A stretch of DNA of 28,520 nucleotides from contig CAJMOV010000002.1 in NCBI GenBank assembly GCA_905215125.1, positions 1 through 28,520 on the forward strand, read 5' to 3'. Position numbers and translations under genes: made by a program. This stretch comes from an uncultured bacterium (lineage in GTDB: Bacteria; Bacillota; Clostridia; Oscillospirales; Butyricicoccaceae). The notes beneath the pieces were generated by a model. It was not told where the DNA came from. It worked only from the letters and a program-made list of their open reading frames with translations, and made no database searches. Below are positions 22,312-28,520 of the stretch, piece by piece (within the stretch, counting starts at the first letter, position 1; every line of letters starts with the position of its first letter).

Positions 22312-23261
22312 TTTTCATCCTCCTTCTCCGTCCGACGGAGATTATCCGCCAGCGCCTGCACATCGGCCGCCGTTTCCGCGGCGTAAACCGGCATACCCGG
22401 CGCCGTTTTTTTCACAAAGCCGCTCAGTACTTTTCCCGGCCCGATTTCCACAAGGGCATCCATCCCCATGGCGGCCATTTTTCGAATGGAAGCCTCCATA
22501 TGGACGCTGCTCTGCACCTGCCGGACCAGCAAAGCCGGGATGGTATCCCCCTTTCCCGCCACATCGCCCAAGCAGTTGAACAGCACTGGAATACGGGGTT
22601 CGGCAAACTCCATCCCCGCGAAATATTGTCGTAGCGCTTCGCCGGCCGGGGCCATGAGCGGCGTATGGAAGGGGCCGCTCACCTTGAGCGGTAGGCAGCG
22701 TCTCGCCCCCCTTTCCAGAGCCAGCGCCGCAGCTTTTTCCACGGCGGCCTGCTCGCCCCCAATGACGATCTGCCCGGGGCAGTTGAGGTTCGCGATGGCC
22801 GCGCAGCCAAGATCCGATGCCTCGTCGCAGGCCGCCTGCAGACTCTCGCGATCCAGGTTGAGCACCGCTATCATAGCGCTGGCCCGTCCAGCCGCCGCTT
22901 CCTCCATCGCGCGGCCGCGGAAAGCTACGAGCTTGACCGCTGTGCGGGCGTCAAACACCCCGGCGGCGTGCAAGGCGGAATACTCCCCCAGTGAAAGGCC
23001 GGCTGCCGCAGACGGGACGATGCCATTTTCCGCAAGCAGCGCCGTCAGTCCAGCGGCAAAAGCCACCATACAGGGTTGTGTATAGCGCGTCTGGTGAATC
23101 AGTCCCCGGCTGTCACGGAACGACACTTCCTTCAGATCAAAATCCACCTCTCCTGCCGCCTGATCCACTACGCGGCGGAAAGCGGGAAACGCATCGTACA
23201 AATCCTCCCCCATGCCGGGGTGCTGACTGCCCTGCCCAGCATATAAAAAGCCCAGCTTCAC
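22308..23261 (-). CDS. fabD: Malonyl-CoA:ACP transacylase FabD
   Basis: The 317-residue product moves malonyl from CoA to ACP. It has YAGQGSQHPGMG (8-18), nucleophile Ser90 in GLSLGEYSAL, the malonate-binding Arg in FRGRAM, and catalytic His199 in SGPFHTPLM. Start is GTG 23261, 8 bases after AGGAGG. It follows fabK by 61 bases, the largest gap in the acc-fab part of the operon. Confidence 0.96.
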   Translation of the reverse strand: MKLGFLYAGQGSQHPGMGEDLYDAFPAFRRVVDQAAGEVDFDLKEVSFRDSRGLIHQTRYTQPCMVAFAAGLTALLAENGIVPSAAAGLSLGEYSALHAAGVFDARTAVKLVAFRGRAMEEAAAGRASAMIAVLNLDRESLQAACDEASDLGCAAIANLNCPGQIVIGGEQAAVEKAAALALERGARRCLPLKVSGPFHTPLMAPAGEALRQYFAGMEFAEPRIPVLFNCLGDVAGKGDTIPALLVRQVQSSVHMEASIRKMAAMGMDALVEIGPGKVLSGFVKKTAPGMPVYAAETAADVQALADNLRRTEKEDEK

Positions 23262-23322
23262 CCTATTATCCTCCTATCTGCGACGGCAGCATCCGCCTTA
23301 TTTGCCGGGAAAAGCGCGTATG

Positions 23323-24261
23323 CTACTGCCATTGCCCGCACGTCCCTTCCAGCACGGCCTTCGCGCCTGCGTACATTTCCTCAAAGATCCTGCGCACCGG
23401 CTTGATTTCGTGCAGCATCCCGGCCACCTGCCCGCTCATGACGCTGCCGTTTTCCACGTCCCCCTCCAGCACAGCCCGGCGCAGCGCGCCCAAGGTAATC
23501 TGCTCCAGCTGCTCCAGGGTGGCCCCTTCCTTTTCCAGATTCAGATACCGCCGCGACATTTTATTTTTGAGTACGCGCACAGGACCGCCGACCGAACGGC
23601 CGGTGACCACGGTGTCGGAATCCTTTGCCTTGAGCAGGGCCTGCTTGTAATTTTCATGGATGGGACATTCCTCGCTGACTAGCAGGCAGGTGCCCATCTG
23701 GATGCCGCAGGCGCCCAGAGCAAAGGCGGCTGCCGCCTGCCTGCCGTCGGCAATGCCACCGGCTGCAACGACGGGAAGATCCACCGCGTCGACGACCTGA
23801 GGGACAAGCGCCATGGTCGTCATTTCACCGACATGGCCGCCCGACTCGGTGCCCTCGGCGATGATGGCGTCGACCCCCAGTCCGGCCAGCCTTCTGGCCA
23901 GGACAGTGGCGGCCACGACCGGTAGCACTTTAATCCCGGCCTCCTTCCAGGCCGGGATATGCTTGCCGGGGTTGCCCGCGCCGGTGGTGACGACGCGCAC
24001 TCCTTCTTCTACAACGACGCGGGCGATATCGTCCGCGTGCGGGCTCATCAGCATGATATTGACGCCGAAAGGCTTGTCAGTCAGCGCTTTGGCGCGGCGG
24101 ATTTCCTGCCGAACCCGTTCTCCATCCCAGCCGCCGGCAGCGATGACACCCAGCGCCCCGGCGTTGGAGCAGGCGGCGGCAAAAGCTCCGTCGGCGATGT
24201 TGGCCATTCCGCCCTGGATAAAGGGGAATTCCGTCCCCAGGATTTCATTTAATTTTTTCAT
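23323..24261 (-). CDS. fabK: Enoyl-ACP reductase II FabK
   Basis: The product (312 residues) is an FMN-dependent enoyl-ACP reductase of the nitronate-monooxygenase-like TIM-barrel group. Marks are FPFIQGGMANIA, GVIAAGGW, KPFGVNIMLM, AEGTESGGHVG, PVVAAGGIADGR and GACGIQMGTCLLVSEEC. It carries out the last step of each elongation cycle, replacing FabI; FabK-type enzymes are insensitive to triclosan. ATG 24261 follows GAGGAG by 7-8 bases; the frame runs 21 bases further up but over the fabH stop. Close relatives include 2-nitropropane dioxygenases, but position among fab genes supports FabK. Confidence 0.93.
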   Translation of the reverse strand: MKKLNEILGTEFPFIQGGMANIADGAFAAACSNAGALGVIAAGGWDGERVRQEIRRAKALTDKPFGVNIMLMSPHADDIARVVVEEGVRVVTTGAGNPGKHIPAWKEAGIKVLPVVAATVLARRLAGLGVDAIIAEGTESGGHVGEMTTMALVPQVVDAVDLPVVAAGGIADGRQAAAAFALGACGIQMGTCLLVSEECPIHENYKQALLKAKDSDTVVTGRSVGGPVRVLKNKMSRRYLNLEKEGATLEQLEQITLGALRRAVLEGDVENGSVMSGQVAGMLHEIKPVRRIFEEMYAGAKAVLEGTCGQWQ

Positions 24262-24278
24262 AACGCTTTCTCCTCGGG

Positions 24279-25229
24279 TCACTCGAATTGTACATAAGCG
24301 CCGCCCCAGGTCAGGCCGCCGCCGAAGCCGACAATCAGCACCCGGCTGCCGCTGCCCACCTTTCCCTGTTCATGCAGATCGCTCAGGACCAGGGGGATGC
24401 TGGCAGCGGATGTGTTGCCGTATTCCCCGATGTTTTTATAGTACTTTTCCAGCGGGATATGGTATCTGCGCACCACAAGGTCGATGATGCGCGCATTGGC
24501 TTGATGAAAGACAAAAAAGTCGACGTCATCCATCGTTTTTCCGTTTTTCTCCAGCACCTGCTCAATACACCAGGGCACCGCTTCAATGGCGAACTTGAAC
24601 ACCTTTTGCCCTTCCATATAAACAAGGCTGGGCGCGCCCGACGCCGTGCCCGGTATGCGCAGCATTTCGTCCGTGCCGTGGCAGCCCAGCACCGCGCCGA
24701 TGGAGGGCCATCCCTCCCGACATTCCACCACGACGCCGGCGGCGCCGTCGCCGAACAGGATACAGGTTCCCCTGTCCTCCCAGTTGGTCACGCGGGTAAG
24801 CTCTTCAGCGCCGATGACCAGACCATACCTGCGCGGCGATGCGTTGAGCAGACATTCCATGGTGTGCAGAGCGTAGAGGAAGCCGGTACAGGCGGCGTTT
24901 AAATCAAAGCAGGGAATGTCGTGGGGCAGGTCCAGCTCCCGCTGCAGCCAGCAGGCGGCGGAGGGCACCAGGGTATCCGGCGTCAGCGTTGCAACGATAC
25001 AGGCGCCGATCTGGTCGGCCGTGACACCGGCGTTTTCCAGCGCCCGGCGGGCGGCCTGGACCGTCATGCCGGTGATGCTTTCCCCTTCCGAAATGTGGTG
25101 GCGGCGCTGGATGCCCGTGCGGGTTGTAATCCACTCGTCGCTGGTTTCGACAATCTTCTCCATATCGGCGTTGGTGACAACGCGCTGCGGGACGCACCGG
25201 CCGGTGCCTTTGATTCTGATTCCGTTCAT
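24279..25229 (-). CDS. fabH: 3-oxoacyl-ACP synthase III FabH
   Basis: The 316-residue product starts fatty-acid synthesis by joining acetyl-CoA (or a branched acyl-CoA) to malonyl-ACP. The Cys-His-Asn triad is Cys114 (NAACTGFLYAL), His242 (FHQANARI) and Asn272 (GNTSAASIPL). Its ATG overlaps the accA stop as ATGA. Whether straight or branched starters are preferred cannot be read here. Confidence 0.96.
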   Translation of the reverse strand: MNGIRIKGTGRCVPQRVVTNADMEKIVETSDEWITTRTGIQRRHHISEGESITGMTVQAARRALENAGVTADQIGACIVATLTPDTLVPSAACWLQRELDLPHDIPCFDLNAACTGFLYALHTMECLLNASPRRYGLVIGAEELTRVTNWEDRGTCILFGDGAAGVVVECREGWPSIGAVLGCHGTDEMLRIPGTASGAPSLVYMEGQKVFKFAIEAVPWCIEQVLEKNGKTMDDVDFFVFHQANARIIDLVVRRYHIPLEKYYKNIGEYGNTSAASIPLVLSDLHEQGKVGSGSRVLIVGFGGGLTWGGAYVQFE

Positions 25230-26044
25230 ACGTCCTCCTTCTGCACCCCGTTTCCTATCTTCCTGAACCTGTCGTATCTTTCCGCGGCCAGCGCGCCGCC
25301 GCTCTTTCTGGACAATTCAGCCAGATGACGGCACAGGGCCTGATCCGCCTGCTGTATGGCGATGGCCGGCGCCAGGTGTGCGCCGCCCTGTGGTTCCATC
25401 AAAATCTCGTCGATAACGCCCAGCTGCAGCAGATCCTGAGCGGTCATTTTCATCAGCTCGCAGGCTTCGGCGCTGCGGGAAGCGTCCTTCCACAGGATGC
25501 TGGCAAAGCCTTCCGGAGACAAAATGGCATAAACGGCGTTCTCCAGCATGAGTACCCGGTTGGCTACAGCCAGCGCCAACGCGCCGCCGCTGTTGCCCTC
25601 GCCCGTGACTATGGTGACGACGGGCACGGTCAGCCGGCTCATTTCATACAGGCTGCGGGCAATGGCCTCACCCTGCCCGCGTTCTTCCGCCTGCAGGCCG
25701 GGATAGGCGCCGGAGGTGTCGACAAAGGTTATGATGGGCCGGCGGAATTTTTCCGCCTGACGCATCAGGCGCAGCGCTTTGCGGTAGCCCTCCGGCCCCG
25801 GCATGCCGAAGTTAAAGCGAACGTTTTCTTCAAGCGTCCTTCCCTTGCGGGTACCGACGACGGTGACGGGCACGCCGTGGAAAAGCGCCACGCCGCCCAG
25901 TATGGCCGGGTCCTCGCGGCAGAGACGGTCGCCGCGCATCTCAAAAAAGTCGGTGAACAGCCCTTCAATATAATCGGCGATGCCGGGGCGCTGGGGGTGC
26001 CGGGCTATGGACACCCGCTCGGCGGCGGTCAGGGAATGGTTCAT
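25226..26044 (-). CDS. accA: Acetyl-CoA carboxylase, carboxyltransferase alpha subunit
   Basis: The 272-residue product is a crotonase-fold carboxyltransferase subunit with DYIEGLFTDFFEMRGDR, FGMPGPEGYRKALRLM, FVDTSGAYPG and GEGNSGGALALAVAN. With AccD it transfers CO2 from biotin to acetyl-CoA to give malonyl-CoA. It is shorter than the ~315-residue E. coli protein, as is common in clostridia. Its ATG overlaps the accD stop as ATGA, which helps equal amounts of both subunits. Confidence 0.95.
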   Translation of the reverse strand: MNHSLTAAERVSIARHPQRPGIADYIEGLFTDFFEMRGDRLCREDPAILGGVALFHGVPVTVVGTRKGRTLEENVRFNFGMPGPEGYRKALRLMRQAEKFRRPIITFVDTSGAYPGLQAEERGQGEAIARSLYEMSRLTVPVVTIVTGEGNSGGALALAVANRVLMLENAVYAILSPEGFASILWKDASRSAEACELMKMTAQDLLQLGVIDEILMEPQGGAHLAPAIAIQQADQALCRHLAELSRKSGGALAAERYDRFRKIGNGVQKEDV

Positions 26045-26895
26045 GGCCGTCCTCCTTTCGCGTGTAGACGCAGCAGCTGTGCAAGAGCGGCTTTCATCTG
26101 CCCGCGCGGCACCACCGCGTCGACAAAGCCGTGCTCCATCTGGAACTCCGCACGCTGAAAGCCGTCGGGCAGCTTTTCTCCGATGGTCTGCTCGATGACC
26201 CTAGGTCCGGCGAAGCCGATGAGAGCCCCCGGCTCGGCCAAGACGACGTCCCCCAGAGACGCAAAGCTGGCGGTGACGCCGCCCGTCGTGGGGTCGGTCA
26301 GCACGGAAACGTACAGCAGGCCCTTTTGGGCAAGGCGGGCCAGCGCGGCGCTGGTTTTTGCCATCTGCATCAGGGACAAAATCCCCTCCTGCATCCGCGC
26401 GCCCCCGCTTGCGGCAAAAAGGACGAGAGGCAGCCTGGTTCGCATGGCGTATTCAATAGCGCGCGTAAGCTTTTCTCCGACGGCGGCGCTCATGCTGCCC
26501 ATCATAAAACGGCTGTCCAGTACGCCGACGACGCAGCGGAAGCCGCCGATGGCTCCCGTCGCCGTAACGACGGCTTCCGTAAGCCCGGTTTTGCGCTGAG
26601 CCTGGGCCAGCTTGGCCGTATATCCCGGAAAGGACAGGGGATCGGCCGATGGGTACCGTGCGTTAAGCTCGCGGAAGGTGCCGGGATCCAGTACAATGCT
26701 GAGCCTGTAATAGGCCCCGATGGGGAAGTGATACCCACACCGGGGGCATACGCCGAAGCCCCCCGCCACTTCCCTGCGGTGACTTTCCGCCCCGCAGGAC
26801 GGACAGAGGACCAGCCGGTCAGCCGGGATATAATTGTCCCGCAGGGCCTTCATGTTTAAAAGCCGTGTGCGGCGCTGGGAAAAAATATTGTTCAT
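26041..26895 (-). CDS. accD: Acetyl-CoA carboxylase, carboxyltransferase beta subunit
   Basis: The 284-residue product has the AccD zinc ribbon (Cys31, Cys34, Cys50, Cys53 in CPSC and CPRC) and the carboxyltransferase core (FMMGSMSAAVGEKLTRA, SGGARMQEGILSLMQMAKT, TDPTTGGVTASFA, EPGALIGFAGPRVIEQT). ATG 26895 forms ATGA with the accC stop; the longer frame to 26952 lies inside accC and is rejected. Confidence 0.96.
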   Translation of the reverse strand: MNNIFSQRRTRLLNMKALRDNYIPADRLVLCPSCGAESHRREVAGGFGVCPRCGYHFPIGAYYRLSIVLDPGTFRELNARYPSADPLSFPGYTAKLAQAQRKTGLTEAVVTATGAIGGFRCVVGVLDSRFMMGSMSAAVGEKLTRAIEYAMRTRLPLVLFAASGGARMQEGILSLMQMAKTSAALARLAQKGLLYVSVLTDPTTGGVTASFASLGDVVLAEPGALIGFAGPRVIEQTIGEKLPDGFQRAEFQMEHGFVDAVVPRGQMKAALAQLLRLHAKGGRP

Positions 26896-28283
26896 ACACG
26901 CTCCTCCTGTGCGCTCAGACGACGGCTGAAGTCGAGCAGCTGCGGCAGGCACTCATCCAGAAAGGCGGTAGTGCAGCTGCCCCGCAGAAAAATGGGGTGG
27001 TACAGAATCTGATAGCTCAGCTCCGCGTTTGTGGGAAAGCCTTCCAGCGTGAATTCCTCCAGGCAGCGCCGCATTTTCCGTATGGCTTCCAGACGGGTCG
27101 GGGCATGCACCATCAGCTTGGCGGCCAGGGAGTCATAATAGGGCGGCAGGGTATAGCCGCTGTACAGGCAGGAATCGACCCGCACCCCTGCGCCGCCCGG
27201 GAAATGGAGGAACTTCACAACGCCGGGACTGGGACGGAAGTCGGCCGCCGGGTCCTCGGCGTTGATACGGCACTCCAGGGCGTAGCCCCGAAGACAGACA
27301 TCGTCCTGCGTCATGTCCAGGGCCAGGCCGGAAGCGATGCGCAGCTGCTGCCGCACCAGATCGACGCCGGTGACTAGCTCAGTGATGCCGTGTTCGACCT
27401 GTATGCGGGTGTTCATCTCCATAAAATAAAAGTGCTTCATATCGCCGTCCAGCAGGAACTCCACCGTTCCCGCCCCCTCGTATCCTACGGCGCGGGCTGC
27501 CCGGACAGCGGCTTCCCCCATCCTAGCGCGCAGCTCGGGCGTCAGGCAGTAGGCGGGGGCTTCTTCTATCAGCTTTTGGTTGCGGCGCTGGACAGAGCAG
27601 TCACGATCCCCCAGGTGGATGACGCTGCCATAACGGTCGGCAAGGATTTGAAACTCAATATGGCGGGGCCTTTGGATCAGCTTTTCCAAATACATTTCGT
27701 CGTTCCCAAAGCATGCGCGCGCTTCCGCTCGTGCCGCTTCATAGGCGGCGGGCAGATCGGCGGCGCTGTCGCAGCGGCGGATTCCCCGCCCGCCGCCTCC
27801 AGCGCTGGCTTTGAGCAGCACGGGATACCCAACCTTTTCCGCCGCGGCCAGGGCCGACGCAGAATCGGCTACCGGACCATCCGAGCCAGGGGTCACCGGC
27901 ACGCCGGCGGCGCGCATGATATCCCGCGCCGCCGCTTTCGAGCCCGCCTTGCGGATGGCGTCTCCCGACGGGCCGATGAATGTGATACCCGCCGCAGCGC
28001 AGGCGTCGGCAAATGCGGCGTTTTCTGATAGAAAGCCATAGCCGGGGTGGATGCCGTCGCAGCCGGTCGCCTGGGCCACGGTCAGCAAAGCGGCCTGGTT
28101 TAAATAACTATCGGCCGCCGGAGCGGGGCCGATGCAGACCGCCTGCGTAGCCAGCTGAACGTGAATGGCTTCCCTGTCCGCTTCGGAAAAGACGGCTACC
28201 GTTTCCAGCTTGAGCTCCCGGCAGGCGCGCAAAATTCGCAGGGCAATTTCCCCACGGTTTGCGATCAGTATTCGCTTCAGCAT
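26892..28283 (-). CDS. accC: Acetyl-CoA carboxylase, biotin carboxylase subunit
   Basis: The 463-residue ATP-grasp enzyme carboxylates biotin on AccB. Features: N-terminal ILIANRGEIALRILRA, HPGYGFLSENAAFA, glycine-rich loop KASAGGGGRGIR, ERDCSVQRRNQKLIEEAP-like segment (here GDRDCSVQRRNQKLIE) and catalytic MEMNTRIQVEH. Its ATG lies 7 bases inside accB, so translation is coupled. Pyruvate or propionyl carboxylase would be the other choices, but the acc/fab order settles it. Confidence 0.96.
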   Translation of the reverse strand: MLKRILIANRGEIALRILRACRELKLETVAVFSEADREAIHVQLATQAVCIGPAPAADSYLNQAALLTVAQATGCDGIHPGYGFLSENAAFADACAAAGITFIGPSGDAIRKAGSKAAARDIMRAAGVPVTPGSDGPVADSASALAAAEKVGYPVLLKASAGGGGRGIRRCDSAADLPAAYEAARAEARACFGNDEMYLEKLIQRPRHIEFQILADRYGSVIHLGDRDCSVQRRNQKLIEEAPAYCLTPELRARMGEAAVRAARAVGYEGAGTVEFLLDGDMKHFYFMEMNTRIQVEHGITELVTGVDLVRQQLRIASGLALDMTQDDVCLRGYALECRINAEDPAADFRPSPGVVKFLHFPGGAGVRVDSCLYSGYTLPPYYDSLAAKLMVHAPTRLEAIRKMRRCLEEFTLEGFPTNAELSYQILYHPIFLRGSCTTAFLDECLPQLLDFSRRLSAQEERV

Positions 28284-28520
28284 GGCCGATACTGGAACAG
28301 CGGCTCGCCGAAGGCGGCCAGGTCTCCGTTATTTTTCAAAACCCCTTCAATGATGCAGTCGCAGGGAGCAGGCACCTCGCTCATCATTTTCATGGCCTCC
28401 AGCAGGCAGACGGTCTGACCCTTTTTAACCCGCTGCCCGACAGTGACGTAAGGCGGCTGATCAGGGGCCGGCGCGGCGTAATAAACCCCCGTCAGCGGGG
28501 CGGTCACGGCGGGAGCATCC
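28277..28520 (-). CDS. accB: Biotin carboxyl carrier protein, 5' end cut off by window edge
   Basis: The last ~80 residues of AccB are visible and the frame is open to the window edge, so the start lies outside. The biotin attachment motif is EAMKM, biotin on the Lys. TAPLTGVYY, VTVGQRVKKGQTVCLLEAMK and the closing PLFQYRP complete the biotinyl domain. It overlaps accC by 7 bases. Confidence 0.93.
   Translation of the reverse strand, partial: DAPAVTAPLTGVYYAAPAPDQPPYVTVGQRVKKGQTVCLLEAMKMMSEVPAPCDCIIEGVLKNNGDLAAFGEPLFQYRPC

Noticed and set aside
1..28520. CRISPR array, tRNA/rRNA gene, insertion sequence, prophage or integrase
   Set aside because: I found no spaced direct repeats, no tRNA-like cloverleaf, and no transposase, recombinase or phage structural protein among the credible genes.

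Overview
The window looks like chromosome of an endospore-forming, low-GC-phylum (Clostridia-type Firmicutes) bacterium with a fairly GC-rich genome. Sporulation genes (yqfC, yqfD, ylbJ/spoVV, spoIIID), a FabK-type type II fatty-acid cluster with four-subunit acetyl-CoA carboxylase, strong AGGAGG-like ribosome binding sites, frequent ATGA start/stop overlaps and GTG/TTG starts all point this way. I see no rRNA, tRNA, CRISPR array, insertion sequence, integrase or prophage gene. Coding density is high and only one gene-free stretch exceeds 300 bases (17618-18020). Species cannot be named from sequence alone.

Left part (1-9941): the 3' part of an EAL/HDOD signalling protein overlaps a lipoprotein gene and ends at a two-way terminator. 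Reading leftwards are a stand-alone ClpB-D2-like AAA+ ATPase, phoH with its own promoter, and yqfD-yqfC. Diverging from yqfC is ylbJ (spoVV), followed by a small Cys-rich protein gene whose promoter lies in the end of ylbJ. An ANT(6)-like nucleotidyltransferase and a COG2509-type FAD protein diverge from back-to-back strong promoters.

Middle (9944-14627): a leftward four-gene unit encodes a metallophosphoesterase fused to a thymidylate-synthase-like domain, a MazG-like pyrophosphohydrolase, thymidylate kinase and a radical SAM/SPASM protein. The fusion protein is the most unusual item here: its second domain follows thymidylate synthase through much of its length but lacks the catalytic cysteine. 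Divergent from it is spoIIID (TTG start, likely sigma-E promoter), converging on ybaK.

Right part (14704-28520): an N-acyl-D-amino-acid deacylase and a DUF819 membrane protein form a leftward unit, with a divergent LysR regulator across a 403-base AT-rich control region. The rest is one long leftward fatty-acid synthesis operon, accB-accC-accD-accA-fabH-fabK-fabD-fabG-fabF-fabZ, tightly packed with many 4-base overlaps. A small membrane protein and a MarR-family regulator follow and probably belong to the same transcript. No acyl carrier protein gene is in the visible part of the cluster.
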